NCBI GenBank assembly: GCA_028751875.1
Contig: CM054140.1
Coordinates: 48,425,673-48,489,672, forward strand
Direction of reading: 5' to 3'
Source: Rapana venosa
Lineage: Eukaryota > Mollusca > Gastropoda > Neogastropoda > Muricidae
Length of the DNA stretch: 64,000 bases
The position numbers and the translations under genes were made by a program. Position 1 is the stretch's first letter. Each line of letters opens with the position of its first letter. Positions 22,958 to 35,220 of the stretch are shown here, piece after piece. A model generated the notes under the pieces. That model did not search any database, had not been told where the DNA came from, and saw nothing but the letters and a program-made list of their open reading frames with translations.

Positions 22958-23000
22958 TGTGTGTATGTGTGTATGTGTGTGAGTGTGTGTGTGTATGTTG
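22900..23000. repeat. (TG)n microsatellite
   Basis: Pure TG to about 22957, then TGTATG variants. Confidence 0.96.
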
Positions 23001-23797
23001 TGTTACAAAATTTCGTTAGGCGGACATATAATTATTTTCAGTGTTCATTAGGTTGTTGATTGCTGCTGTTGAAAGCGATATGTTCTTTGAACATTAGTTA
23101 TCTTTATGCGGTATAGAATTGTTGAATTTCCATTGTTTTATTTTATACCGTATACGTTAGCTTTACCCTAGTGTCCTACATAAAATTTAATGTCAGTTTT
23201 ACAAATCTGCCTCATAGCTAAAAAACAATTGTTTTGTGATGAAAGGGAGGGGATGGGGGTTGGGGGCTAGAGTCAGCGAGCTAGCTTTGTTGACTTTAGT
23301 GAACAAAATCTATTTTGACATCACACCAAATGTGATGGCCGTGTGTAGAAAATTTTCTCACGTCAACTGTGTATGTAAACTGAACGAAAGCTGTATCAAA
23401 TTAGTTTCAACATATAAATGGAGTGCTGGTTTTATTTGTTTGCATCAGAAAACATCGAATAAAATGTGCTTTACAAGCTTACGGTTTATATTTTTTGTAA
23501 TGTGATATAACTATTATCTCTTCCAAAGTTCAAAAACAGGAAAGTAATGTTGTACAGAAATAAATTTATGTAAACAGTAAACTTTATATCGTAGAATAGT
23601 CGAAATACATATTCGCGAATATTGTTTGAAGGCAAGAAACAACTTAATGTGTAAGAAGACATAGAAACCAACTTAATCGTTCAGAATAGAACCTTTTTAT
23701 TTTGTTTTCTGTAATCCCAATGTAAGTAGATAATTTTTATCAGGAGGACAGGTAGTATTTGAAATGTTTTTAACACTCCACTTGTGTCTGTCCAAAT

Positions 23798-24230
23798 ATT
23801 GTTGGTTTTTTAAAAACATTTTATTTGCATTCCTATCATTAAAGAAAAAACCCGCTAAATTCATGTAACTTTAACTATCACGGGGCCTTAAGTCAGCTAC
23901 CAGCAAATGTCTATTGGTAGTCTTTTAAAATTCTGTCGGGGCCGAACACTCGTTCAGAAAACAAAGCTAGAGATGTAATGGCGCATTATGTTTGCGAGAT
24001 AAACAGTTTAATACAATGTACAGCAGTGGGTAATCGCTGTTGCTTATAAAGTTCGTGGGGTGAAAACAGAAAACTTTTCTGAAATTTCCGACATGTACTC
24101 AATCGCGGCCGTCTGCGTTATTTATTGACAGAACATCAGTATTGTTGGGTTTTTTTAAAACATTTTATTTGCATTCCTATCATGAAAGAAAAAAACCGCT
24201 AAATTAATGTAACTTCAACTATCACGGGGG
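23798..24230. repeat. Direct duplication, about 85 bp, 343 bp apart
   Basis: 'cattttatttgcattcctat' through 'aaccgctaaat' to 'aactatcacgggg' at 23798-23885 recurs at 24141-24230 with a few substitutions. The text between the copies is unique in this window. Confidence 0.9.
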
Positions 24231-25114
24231 ATTGCAAAATCACGATAAATTTGTTCTGTTTTTCTCACTGCTACAAGAGACAGAAGCATCTTTTAATTTG
24301 TAAAAAAAATATAGCTAGATATTTATTTGCTTATCCAGAGGAAAATTCCTTTTTTCCAGCTGTTTAAAAAAAAAAGAGAGTACTACGTCTACCAGAAGCA
24401 ATGGAAAAGCTATTCTTAAACTGCAAGCGAGTTGCAATTTGGCGTATGTATTAAATCACTCCTAAATACAAGGTATTCCAGGATAGGAAGGTTGACAGAG
24501 GGAGGTGGTTTTGGCGCAAGAAAGTTTTCCAAAGGAATACGATAAAAAAAAAAAGAAACCTACACATGACACTTACCCCAACAACATTCATTAGAAACAC
24601 CGTCCAAAAAGCAGAGAAGAACACAGGTATTTGCCAAAATTGAAAGCAGTTCCCACCCGTCCTGGCAGCTTTTTAAACTACATTAAAAAAAATCGGGATT
24701 GCAAAATCAGTTGCATCGTGAACTAAACTCTCCTGTCTCAAAGCGAAAATTACTAGAGGTGCTTTTTAGCGCTCAGCGAAGAGTTCTGGTTGTTGTTGTT
24801 ATGTTTGTCATTGGCGTTTAAGCCTTTCAGTCTTTTGCAATGTGGGTATATCTTACCACACGCTAAGGACATTATCACTTATGACGACGTTACAAAATGA
24901 TACAATAATCAAGCTAACCTTTAACATATAAATGTAGAAAGTAGACTATTTCTATTATTGAAACAGATACCAGAAAACGCATTTCATTTAAGCTTGTGAT
25001 TATTCTAGGGCTTTTTTTGCGCTTTTGTGCAGGCTATTCATGTATTGACATTGTTCCGTGTTTCATGCGCATTTGTTGAGTTTTATGATGAAAAGCTGAA
25101 ATAGTTTGTATCCA

Positions 25115-25145
<31 letters not shown>

Positions 25146-25766
25146 GTGTGCCACAAATGCTCGTGTTATCACTCAGGCTGGTTTATTGTTCAGGTCTATA
25201 GCCATGTTTTGTCACTGTTCAGTTTTATGAACACGCTTGTTGGCCATCCCGTTTGCAGTGGTGTCTGTCTACCTATTTCCCACTGAAGCTAATTGGAAGT
25301 GAAAATGTCTTGTTATTTTAAACATCATCACTTGTGGCTTAAAACTGGGTGTGGTTTGGGGCGTATCACTTGCGTTTGTGTGTGTGTGTGTGTGAGTGTG
25401 TGTGTTGTGTGCGTGTGTGTGTGTAGTGCTGGCGCATGAGTGCGTGCATTGGCGAGCAGTCCGTGCATAGCCCAATACTGAAAGCTATACTTTTGCTGGC
25501 ATTGGCGCATAAAGGGGACACGGAGCCTTGGGCCTTCAGTGTGTTGTTTGTTTAGTTTTAAAATTAGTTTTTCGCAAAAAAAATATAATCACAATGTTAT
25601 TTGCAAGCTGTCGGATATTATTGAACGCTTATTTAAAAAACAGAGATAATAAATACTCACAACACCAAATCATTATAATTTTCGCCATGCAGTATAGAGT
25701 AAAACGCTCCTAACGTCGAGGAAAATGCTAGATATTCTTTCACGAAACAGACGTCACGAACACCGC

Positions 25767-26196
25767 ACCGGAGTGCAAAATTCATAGATATTTCCCCATT
25801 CAGTATAAAGAAAACACATTTTTGCTTCACTTCAAACATACCGGAGCGCAAAATTCATAGATATTTCCCCGTTCAGTGTAAAGAAAACACTTTTTGCTTC
25901 ACTTCAAACATACCGGAGCGCAAAATTCATAGATATTTCCCCGTTCAGTGTAAAGAAAACACTTTTTGCTTCACTTCAAACATACAGGAGTGCAAAATTC
26001 ATAGATATTTTACCATTCAGTGTAAAGAGAACACTTTTTGTTTCACTTCAAACATACAGGAGTGCAAAATTCATAGATATTTTACCATTCAGTGTAAAGA
26101 AAACACTTTTTGTTTCACTTCAAACATACAGGAGTGCAAAATTCATAGATATTTCACCAATCAGTGTAAGAAAACACTTTTTGTTTCACTTCAAAC
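25767..26196. repeat. Six-unit tandem array of 72-74 bp
   Basis: Units start 'ggagtgcaaaattcatagat', continue 'atttccccgttcagtgtaaa' and end 'tgcttcacttcaaacatac'. Starts are at 25767, 25841, 25913, 25985, 26057 and 26129. Adjacent units are most alike, as expected from stepwise tandem duplication. Confidence 0.95.
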
Positions 26197-26863
26197 CCAT
26201 TAAAACCCCCCACCAACCTCGCACATTTGCTTAATATTGGCAAGAAAGAGTTTGATGATTTGAAAAGCATAAGACGGGAAATTCTGTGAAACATGCAAGA
26301 AACGGTTCAATGGAAAACAGCAAATTCTGGGAAATACTTCCTAGAAATGATTTGATAGTTTTGGGGGGAAAAGCTAATTCCTGGGAATGCACGCAAGAAG
26401 TAGTTCGACTGTTGGATTAAAACACATTTTCTGGAAAAGTAGACAGCATAGTAGCGTATAGAAACACACTAATCTCGTTTTTGGAAAGCATTGTGTCCTT
26501 GACATTTCAAAACGACCTCCAAATGCTTTTCCTTCCCATCATCCGTGCACTTAGCTTTTAATGTCAGATACTGCTGCAATATCTATTTTCTTTGGTAATT
26601 TGCCCCTATGTTTTTTTTTAATGAACTGTCGATTTTTTCATGAGCAGTGGTCAGATACTTTTGTCGTGGAAGAGAAAAAAATATATTGCCAGTGTCATGA
26701 TATCTAACCCGACCTCAGTAAAAATTGAACATAGCCGAGAAATTTCACTTTCAGATTGTTTTTCTGCAGGTAGGCATGAATACACTGCATTTTGAAGCAT
26801 TTTCCCCCTCCAGATATCGATTTTTGTTAATTTTAAAGATGATGAAAAAATCCTACGCCAGCC

Positions 26864-26958
26864 CCCCCCCAAAAAAAAAAAAACACAAAAAAAACAACAA
26901 CAACAAAACACAACCCCCCCCAAAAAAAAAACACAAAAAAACAACAACAACAAAAAAA
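26864..26958. repeat. C-run/A-run low-complexity block
   Basis: Two near copies of C8-9 followed by A9-13, CACAAAA and (CAA)n. The lysine-rich frame across it is an artefact. Confidence 0.92.
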
Positions 26959-27123
26959 CGGTTCTCTGCTAATCTAAAAACCCTGAAAGCTTCGTGTCCC
27001 CTTTGAGCATTTTTTGGGGGGAGCTTTTGGGTCACAGTGTTGAACAATACATTGTAACATCACATATTTATATAATCCCTTCGAGCTTCATGTTAATCAC
27101 GATGTATGCATACTCCTCTTCAG

Positions 27124-27288
27124 TGGATGGAGTGTGGGGCGCTTGGAGTGCGTGGGGCCTTTGTGACGTCGCTTGTGGAAGCGGCCTGCAGTGGCGTCAT
27201 CGGGATTGTGACGGTCCGCGCTATGGCGGCGCCGACTGCCAGGGCCTGAGCAATCAATCGCAAGCGTGCAATACACACCACTGCCCAG
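27124..27288 (+). CDS. TSP1 repeat exon 7 (O-fucose site lost)
   Basis: 165 nt, phase 1-1. V-D-G-V-W-G-A-W-S-A-W, but the next motif is C-D-V-A-C-G: the Ser/Thr that POFUT2 modifies is alanine, the only such loss among the 15 repeats. G-S-G replaces G-G-G, as in exon 12, and both end with S/N-Q-A-C-N-T-H-H-C-P-G, which points to a close duplication relationship. The middle loop is 'GPRYGGADC'. The acceptor is ctcttcag; the donor is CCA G|gtttct. Confidence 0.92.
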
Positions 27289-27611
27289 GTTTCTAGAATT
27301 ACAGCGTTATTGGTTTATTTTTGCTTCTTGGTTTTTCATAAAGTCTTCAGGACTTGTATGGCTGCATATATATACATATATATAGAGTGTGTGTGTTTGT
27401 ATGTGTACAGGTATGCCTGCGCGTATTTAAAAAATTTTTTTTTTAGAAAGATAAAAAATTAAAAACTTGATTCGCAATAGATACTTGCTTATCCGGGACA
27501 GATGTCTGCATCGTTATCGAATAATGCTATTTGTTTCTTTCAAGTCTTGTATGAAATTTGTAAGAAAAGATCTTGCGCTTAAATTGGAATATACGATAGT
27601 AAAAAAAGGTA

Positions 27612-27722
27612 AAGGTAAAGGAGTCCCATAACCTATAAGGTCGTAGGGGAGCGAGGCGTCAGAGACCTCACTTCTCTAGGGCCAGCATATTGAGGGCGGC
27701 GCCCATCTCCTCTCCCTCAATA
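27612..27722 (+). mobile_element. Family C repeat, partial
   Basis: 'cccataacctataaggtcgt' to 'ttgagggcggcgcccatctc' and 'ctctccctc', matching the first quarter of the copies at 36917 and 60797. The part with the tRNA-like end is missing. Confidence 0.85.
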
Positions 27723-28320
27723 TACGATACAAACAGAATAAACAGTTTTATCATTTGAAATGGTAAGTTTTGCTAGATGGAAAATTTAGCACAGAAGGAT
27801 CACTCGCAGACGTGCAATTCTAGTTGTGGGCTGTTTGTGAAATGTATTGGTAGTGGCTAATCAGGCATAGGATGCATGAGCTCATGCACTTAGTTTTATG
27901 GATACCATACCAATATTCAGTGATTTGAATCGTGCATACTGTCAGACGTTTCAAAAGCGGGTCAAATCTTTGGCAGAAAAAAGCAACATTAGGGCAACTG
28001 CGTTCCAAATAGGAATTTTTATTCAAATAAAAGGATACCATTTTACAAGGTTTGTAACATTTGAGTACACCTGTTCAGTCTTGGTTTAAAACGATACTAC
28101 TCAGTGTGGTTAAACACACACTCTATTGAGGGGAGTAACAGTGCTGACTTTGCTTTTAGACCGTAACTCAATCAAATAGTGTAGTAATTATTTTTTGTGT
28201 GCGGTATCATTTGATAACTTGTCATCTGTTTCCTATCTTTTATTGTAGCATTCTACTCGAGACTAAAAATTGAAATGGCATTCGGACACGTGCGGAATTT
28301 TTAAGTCATTTACGCTTTCT

Positions 28321-29186
28321 TTTTCCCCCCCTTTTTTTTGCTGCCTCATCTTCTGTGACGTCCCCCGTCCTGCTGTTCCCACGCCGCTCATTCCAATCTC
28401 CCGCCACAACCATACCCAGATTTGTAAATGTCTCATCCTCAGGGTCGGAAGTCCACAGGGAGCCCATCACTATCAGGCCGCCGTGGGGCCACCAGCCAGA
28501 GGGGCCCTGCACTGCTGCTGGGTCACTTTGGCGGTGTCAGTGGTGCCTGTTCTGAGCAAACATACACAGGACACCACCTACTAAGTCCCCTACTAACGAC
28601 AGTGATAGCTCAGTCGCGGAGCCAGACTGAGTGAGTTGCCCACCCGAGGTGGCGACTACCACAACGTCCCTCCAACGACCGTCCCCCGCGAACCTCCACC
28701 CCAAAGGCTTTGACACAAACTCACCACAGGCACTGAAGTGGATGGGCAAACCGAATCTGAGGTCACCATGAGAGACCAGAGCAATTGGGACCACCGAATC
28801 AGAGGCAATTTTTTTTTATTGCATGATGATCAATGACAATGAGGATGACGTAATTATGCTGTTGTGGAAGTGCATATGCTTTGAGACTACTTGACAGGGT
28901 TGTACTCTACGCTTACTATCATAATATATCCCGGCGTTAACCGGGCCCAAGAGATACAGACACCTGCAGTGTTGGTCAGGTAGTTTGAGCAACACTCTTA
29001 AACTCGCATCCGTTAAGTGGATGAAGCTCGACTGTGTGGTCCCAGTCTTCCCACTGAGCCCACAGCACGCTCACTCTGGGTAGGAGCCGGCCGGAGTCCG
29101 AAAAATCCCTATGACTCTTATGGGAATCAAACCCGCGACCTTCCAGTCCGTAACCCAAGGCGCTAACCACTGCGGCATGGCGGCTG
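28321..29186 (-). mobile_element. Family D element: 866-bp tRNA-headed retroelement with perfect 16-bp target-site duplication
   Basis: GTCATTTACGCTTTCT occurs at 28305-28320 and again at 29187-29202, directly flanking the element. On the minus strand it starts 'ccgccatgccgcagtggtta' with an A-box-like 'gtggttagcgcc' and a B-box-like 'gggtttgattccc', and ends in an A-rich/G-run tail at 28321. This is the structure of an RNA-mediated, target-primed insertion. At 866 bp it is long for a SINE and no protein-coding frame of a retroelement is visible. A second copy, same orientation, is at 55520-56320. Confidence 0.85.
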
Positions 29187-29376
29187 GTCATTTACGCTTT
29201 CTATGCTTTGTGTGTGTGCGTAAGTAATTTACGCTTTATACGTTGTGTGTGTGTGTTCTGAAGAAAAAGTGTGTGAAATGTGTTTGCGGTTGTGAGATTC
29301 ATCTACGTAACAATACTAAACTAATAAATGAATAATATCATGGCATAACTTGCGGCGCACATTGCATTTTAAAAAC

Positions 29377-29386
29377 GTATATATAT

Positions 29387-29430
<44 letters not shown>
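29377..29430. repeat. (AT)n microsatellite
   Basis: Pure TA/AT with a single phase change near 29397. Confidence 0.96.
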
Positions 29431-29432
<2 letters not shown>

Positions 29433-29576
29433 TATGTATTTGGCACAGAGTCAGATCTTTTGCGACGTTGTGGTGGATGCAGTGTGCCTTATTATTATTA
29501 TCATTATTATTGTTATTATCATTTTTGTTGTTGTTGTTGCTGCATATTGACAACGCTGTGCTGCGTATCTCCCCAG

Positions 29577-29741
29577 TGGATGGCGTCTTCAGCGCCTGGA
29601 GCCAGTGGAGCGACTGCGACGTCACGTGTGGGGGCGGCGTCACGCTGCGCAGTCGCACGTGCGTTGGCCCGCTTCATGGCGGCAAGGACTGCCAAGGAGC
29701 GCAACTCGAAAACCGCACGTGCAGCGCTCACAATTGCCCCG
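29577..29741 (+). CDS. TSP1 repeat exon 8
   Basis: 165 nt, phase 1-1. V-D-G-V-F-S-A-W-S-Q-W: the first Trp is Phe. C-D-V-T-C-G keeps the O-fucose site. The middle loop is 'VGPLHGGKDCQGA'; sequon N-R-T; ends H-N-C-P-G. The acceptor is gtatctccccag; the donor is CCC G|gtgcgc, the weakest match to the GTRAGT consensus in this gene. The exon contains several CpG dinucleotides. Confidence 0.92.
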
Positions 29742-29855
29742 GTGCGCCTTGTGCTGCGTTTTTTGCTGTGCCCAGTGTCTTTTGACCTAGACGTGTTTTG
29801 TGGACTGTTGTCTGGTCATGGCGAGTGGAGTCAGGGGATGTTGGGGGCTGCCCCT

Positions 29856-30290
29856 TGAGCAGAGCTGTAAAAAAAATACTGAAATATTTTGAAATATAAT
29901 GTATTGCATTTGATATGATCATCCCTGAGCACAGCTAGGAAAATATTGCATTATTTTGAAAAATTATATTTGTTTCATGGAATTATTTTGAAAAATGATA
30001 TTATTCCATTTGATATGGTCGTCTCTGAGCAGAGCTATAGAACAATATTGAATTATTTTGAAACATATATATTATTGCATTTGGTATGGTCGTGCCTGAG
30101 CAGAGCTATAGAACAATATTGAATTAATTTGAAACATATATATTATTGCATTTGATATGGTCGTCTCTGAGCAGAGCTATAGAAAAATACTGAATTATAT
30201 TGAAATATGATGTATTGCATTTGATATGATCGCCCTATGATCGCCCTAAGCAGAGCTATTGAACAATACTGAATTATTTTGAAAAAAAGT
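29856..30290. repeat. Tandem array of about 70 bp units, six copies
   Basis: Units begin 'tgagcagagctatagaacaa' and continue 'tattgaattattttgaaaca' then 'tattgcatttgatatggtcg'. Starts at 29856, 29925, 30026, 30097, 30168 and about 30243; one unit is about 101 bp through an internal duplication. The array begins about 115 nt after the exon 8 donor. Confidence 0.92.
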
Positions 30291-31309
30291 ATAGCACTTG
30301 ACACACTCTGTGTAAACTTGTGTGACCAAGTTTTTAGGGGCGATATAATCTATGATTGAGAGATTTTTTATCTCGTGGTGTTAAAGTAATCAAAGGTGCA
30401 CATCGCTGCTAGGATGCTTATCTGAGAGAAAATATTGACCCAGGAGACAACCTTGTACCCAACCACATTCCCCCTTCAAGTCACCTCAGCTGAGGCGATT
30501 AACTGTAGGCCCGTGTGCCAGGGCATGCATGGCATTATTTTTTGCGTGGACATGAAAGCCCATCCATCTTTCATGGAAGATACGGTCAACTGAGGCTAGT
30601 GGTGTGGATAATAGAACATACTCAGCAAGCAGTCTAGAGCCTGGAGAGGGACGGGTTGTGCCAAGTTCCCCTTGCTCAGGACATAACTGCCTGAAGATTT
30701 CACCGTTGGGCCTCAATGTCTTGGGCTGTTAGTGGTTAAACTAGGTCAGTACTTGTAGAATATGCTTGCATAGCGTTGTATTGCTTAATAATTGTACTAT
30801 TTTTAGGGGGCCCCGCGGCACGAAAGGGGGATAACTTGCGGTTACCATAGTCCCTAAATCGGATATTTCCACTGGGACTATAGTACAACCAAAATAACAA
30901 CAACAGTCATTGTAGACTTTGGTGTGTCTTAAAACTCAGAAACAGCGATGTTGACATTTAATTTTTGGAAGTAGGCGAGTGTCTCCTTTTTTCTTAAGTT
31001 AACAAAAGTGCAACGCTGCTGAGTATAAATGCATAGTTATAGAAATTAGGCGAACACATTCAAAAAGCTTACTGTCGGTCCCTGCGTAACACTATACTCA
31101 TTAGGCAAGGGGAAAATGTTAGCTAACCATGCGAAGCAAGCCAGAAATTCAAATGATCGTCCTAAGCTTTTTATTTATAATTCTATTTTTTTTAAAGGAT
31201 GGTATTTGTCTGAGTCATTCGCGCACTAACAGTATATGGAGTAGAGATAGACTTCCCGCCCAGCAGCTTTGCATATAGAAAAGAGAGGCGGTATAGGATG
31301 GATTGTGTG

Positions 31310-31822
31310 TGGTCTGGCATTAACGCGCTCGCCTCGTGCGCTGGAGGTCCCTGTACCAGGTTTGAATGCTTCTGAAGCTGAGCTTTTTTCCCGATCCGCT
31401 AAACCATGAGAAGTAGTCTAGGTTCTAGTCTTTCGAATGAGGCTGTAATTTGAGATTTTGCGTGCAATGGGCTTTAATTTTAGCAAACGCAAAAGAGACT
31501 GTGATATGAGATCTTGCGTGCAAATGTGCATTTAGCAAACGCAAAAGAGACTGTAATGATTATGAGATCTTGCGTGCAATGTGCATTTAGCAAACGCAAA
31601 AGAGACTGCAATATGAGATCTTGCGTGCAATGTGCATTTATAATAGCAAACGCAAAAGAGACTGTAATAATTATGAGATCTTGCGTGCAATGTGCATTAT
31701 TTTATCAAACGCAAAAGAGACTGTGATATGAGATCTTGCGTGCAATGTGCATTTATCAAACGCAAAAGAGACTGTAATATGAGATCTTGCGTGCAAATGT
31801 GCATTTATCAAACGCAAAAGAT
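31310..31822 (+). repeat. Decayed family A SINE leading into a tandem array of about 50 bp units
   Basis: 31310-31435 has a faded tRNA-like head ('ctcgcctcgtgcgctggagg'). From 31446 the unit 'gagatcttgcgtgcaatgtg' plus 'catttagcaaacgcaaaaga' plus 'gactgtaat' repeats about eight times. The unit corresponds to the SINE-A stretch 'gaggtcccgtgtgct' to 'agcgcacgtaaaagaacc', so the array seems to have grown out of the SINE. Confidence 0.75.
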
Positions 31823-33159
31823 TGTACGCCGTTAAAAGTTGTCCATGGCAATACTTGGTAAAAGAAATCCACTCATCTAGGGAAATAAAAAATTGCGCTC
31901 ACGGGGAGAAACAGAAGCGTTACCCAGCATGCAGTCTGCAACTTAGGGATGAGCTGCTCCGGGTTCAACTGGTCAAAGACTCATAGCATGAACAGTTTCA
32001 CTGCCCCAGCGACTCCTTACTGGGTGAAGGACAGAAAGACAGACACCCCCCCCCCCCCTCTAAAAAAAGGAAAAAATTATGCCAAATTATTTACTGGTTT
32101 CATTTTTTTAAACGTACGTGGGTACTGTCCTGCATGGAAGATGGAATACGGATATCTTTATGTACGAATTAAAAACAAAGAACGGCTAAGAACGCAGAAG
32201 TTAAACCAAAAAATCAATGGTTTGATTTATTTTGCGCTAATGTATTAAGATTGAGAACGATGGTAAAAATTGAAAGCCCGTGTTCGCTGAAGAAGAAGAA
32301 GAAGAAATGAAGTGAAAGAATCTAGATCTTCACTTACACATTACTTTCCATTGGTATCATGGTTAGTGTTTAAAAAAATTAGAAAAAAATCTTCTTGCTG
32401 ATACATTTATGTTTTACTGGACCACATTATTCATTTTTTCTTCAATCGAAACAGTACCTATACACTTATTTCATATGCATATCATCACGTTGGCTGCTTT
32501 CACTGCACAGTCGCTTTGTGCTTTGGGTTACCGTTATTGATTGACTTGAGTTCAGTTTTGTTTCATTCTCCGTTACATTGGTTTGTAGTTGCATGGCTTG
32601 CTGCTACAGGCTTCATGTGAAACTGTTTAGCAATGACTGATGCATTTTTCAGTCATCTAGTTGGTTTTAAACTCTCTTCTGAAGCGAAAGTGAGTCTATA
32701 TTGTCATCTCGGTTCAGTCACTTTTCTGCGGTAAACTTTATCGTTGAAGTTTTTTGTTTAAAAAAATGTATTCTACAAATGCCAAACTGGGCAGGGTTAT
32801 TGACATAAATATTGCCTTTGCGTATGTCTCCAGTGCAAAAATATAAATGCAAATGCAGACAGCGTTAAAAGGCAGTAACTAAACCATGGGAGGTAGTTAC
32901 GTGTAGAAAACAAGAACTACCTCTCGCTGAAAAGTATTACTAATGAGCAGATAGTAATTTCATAACGATCAGCTATCTTTTACTTCACGATTCTTTGTTT
33001 CTCATCGTTGCTATTGCAGCAACATATCTATTGTATTGACCCATTTTCCGAAATTCCATGTGGTTGCTCCTGCCAAATTGTGAATACCGGAAAGTGAATC
33101 CTGTTCTTTTTGAATAATTGGAGAAACTTTTAGCTGGGATAATTTTTTTTCAATCATCG

Positions 33160-33265
33160 GCTAGAGTACCGAGGTTCAATGGTGAGATTTTTGGGTATGC
33201 GACCGTTCCACCCCCCCCCCCTCCCCATTAAGGTAACCGCATTCCGATTTCGGGGATGCTGTGAT
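33160..33265 (-). mobile_element. F-tail copy (5'-truncated variant of family B)
   Basis: 'accgaggttcaatggtgaga' and 'aaggtaaccgcattccgatt' match the 3' end of the B-variant at 8900. No B body follows, so only the tail was retained. Confidence 0.75.
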
Positions 33266-33412
33266 GAAAAAAACCCAAGAAAGAAATTGGTTTTATTATT
33301 TCTTTTTAAAGACCAGGTACGGTTAATAAACGGTATTATTCAGGGAGATTATTACAAGAGAGTCACTTGCAAAATGATAAGATGTATGTGAATTTTTTGT
33401 TTTGGCCTGTAC

Positions 33413-33618
33413 TGCGTGCGTGCGTGCGTGCGTGCGTGCGTGTGTGTGTGTGTGTGTGTGCGTGCGTGCGTGTGTGTGTAGTTCATTTTCAGAGATAAAG
33501 CGAAGTTGCGTGAAACAAAAATGTTTCAGACATTCTTTGGGATAACGAAAAAGAAAGTTTTAAGAACTATGCAACTTTATTTTCTTCACTCTAATTTAGT
33601 GGGGGGGGGGGGGGGGGA
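33413..33618. repeat. (GTGC)n/(GT)n tract and a G-run
   Basis: TGCG and TG units at 33413-33479; an isolated G18 run at about 33600-33617. Confidence 0.9.
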
Positions 33619-34106
33619 TAGAAATTTATATTCAGTTTGTCACAAACGATAGTTACTGGTAGCAGTGACTACGGAGTAGAAGTTTTATAAATCAAGTGAA
33701 TTTTTTACAGTCTCTTGTTTTTCTGTATCGCTTTCACCATCTACAGGTTTTATCTTGAAGCTAGTTTGAGTGAGGGAACGAAACAAAGTAATTCTGTATT
33801 GCATACACAACTGATTCGTGTGCTTGTTTACTTGAATAGTCGCCAGTTCCATGAAATGATTGTAAGAAACTATAAGAATCTCCATTGTTATCTAGTTATA
33901 TCGGTTAGTCCAGAACACGCACGCACGCACGCATGCGCGCACACACACACACGCACACACATACACACAAAACGCACACACACACACAGAGTTGCGAAGT
34001 AGCAAGACGACATTTTACATTTTAGTATATTACAGGATTGTCATTAGTTCTCTGATTTCAAGAACCGAAAGAAAGCTGAATACCTTTAGATTTGTTGGCT
34101 ATTTAG

Positions 34107-34500
34107 TGAATCAGTGGTCTAGAGGTAAAGCGCCTGTCTAGAAAGCGAAAAGTCCGGGTCGGAAGTGTGCGGTGGTTCGAATCCCGTTTGGGCCCAAAAC
34201 TTTTCCACCCATCTATTAGACCATGAGTGGTGGTCTGGGCGCTAGTCTTTCGGATGAGACGATGAACCGAGGTCCCGTGTGCTACACAAAATTATTCAGC
34301 GCACGTAAAAGAACCTACGACAGCAAGAGAGTTGTCCCTGGCAAAATTCCTAGAAAAAAGCCACTCTGTTAGGGAAACAAATACAATTGCAGACGGAATA
34401 AAGGGTGGCGCTGCTCTTGGGGCGATGCGCTGTCCTCGGGGAGAGCAGCCCGAATTTCACGCAGAGAAATCTCGTGATTTAAAAGTGGTATGAATAAATA
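34107..34500 (+). mobile_element. Family A SINE, near full length
   Basis: Head 'cagtggtctagaggtaaagc' and 'ggttcgaatcccgtttgggc', then a body including 'aaaaaagccactctgttagg' and the tail 'atttcacgcagagaaatctc', ending in (AATA)n. The most complete of the three long copies in the window. Confidence 0.85.
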
Positions 34501-35157
34501 AATAAATCAATAAAGAGAATTAAAAAATAAAAAATAAATCAGATATATACTGGCTGAAGTTACCATTTTTTTTGTTTGTTTTGTTAAACAAAAGAAACAC
34601 ATATTCTGGTTGGAGTTACTGATTTTGGTTTAACATAAGAAACACGCAACCTTGTTAAAAGTAATAAAAAGTAACATACATTCAATACTTGCTGCAGTTA
34701 CTCTTTTTGTACGTATTTCCTTCTGTCAAACTAACAAAGAAACTCTGAGAAGTGCCAGTAGCTGGTGAAAGTGTGTATGAAGCCGATGAACGTCATACTT
34801 CCCATTACATGTAGTATCCACGTTTTGTAAATATGTCACTGCCTTAAAACGATGTGGGTTTTTTTGTACCAATCTTGATATTAAATCTTATTGGTACGTA
34901 TGTATAGTAGTTGACAAAAGTTTCATAAAGAGCAGTTTTAAAGTTTTCTTACTAGAAAGACATAGATTGTGTAATAGGTGTTACTTGATACATGTTGCAT
35001 CTAGTGATAAAAGTGTGCAGAAACGCACATGCATACATAGTTACACACGAAGAAATGTACATACCCATAACATTGCATACACTAGCTCACGCATCTCTTG
35101 TTTTTTATCAGTCTGTCTGTCTTCTGTCTGTAGCTCTCTCTCTATGTCTCTGTTTCT

Positions 35158-35186
35158 CGCTGTCTGTCTCTGTCCCTATCTATCTA

Positions 35187-35220
<34 letters not shown>

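Larger units (their letters stand above)
18501..27123. other. Intron 6 (8.6 kb, the largest)
   Basis: Contains two LINE fragments, a family A tail, a family B copy, direct duplications, microsatellites, a six-unit tandem array and an A/C-rich block before exon 7. No TSP1 exon signature (CxxxCG with a preceding cagTGGA) was found by eye. 18510-19980, 21650-22070 and 24240-25100 show nothing recognisable. Confidence 0.7.
27289..29576. other. Intron 7 (2.3 kb)
   Basis: Contains a family C fragment (27612-27722), the complete 866-bp family D element with its target duplications (28305-29202) and an (AT)n tract (29377-29430). 27725-28300 shows nothing recognisable. Confidence 0.75.

Noticed and set aside
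25717..26196. Tandem units considered as a coding repeat
   Set aside because: The unit contains stops and indels in all frames.
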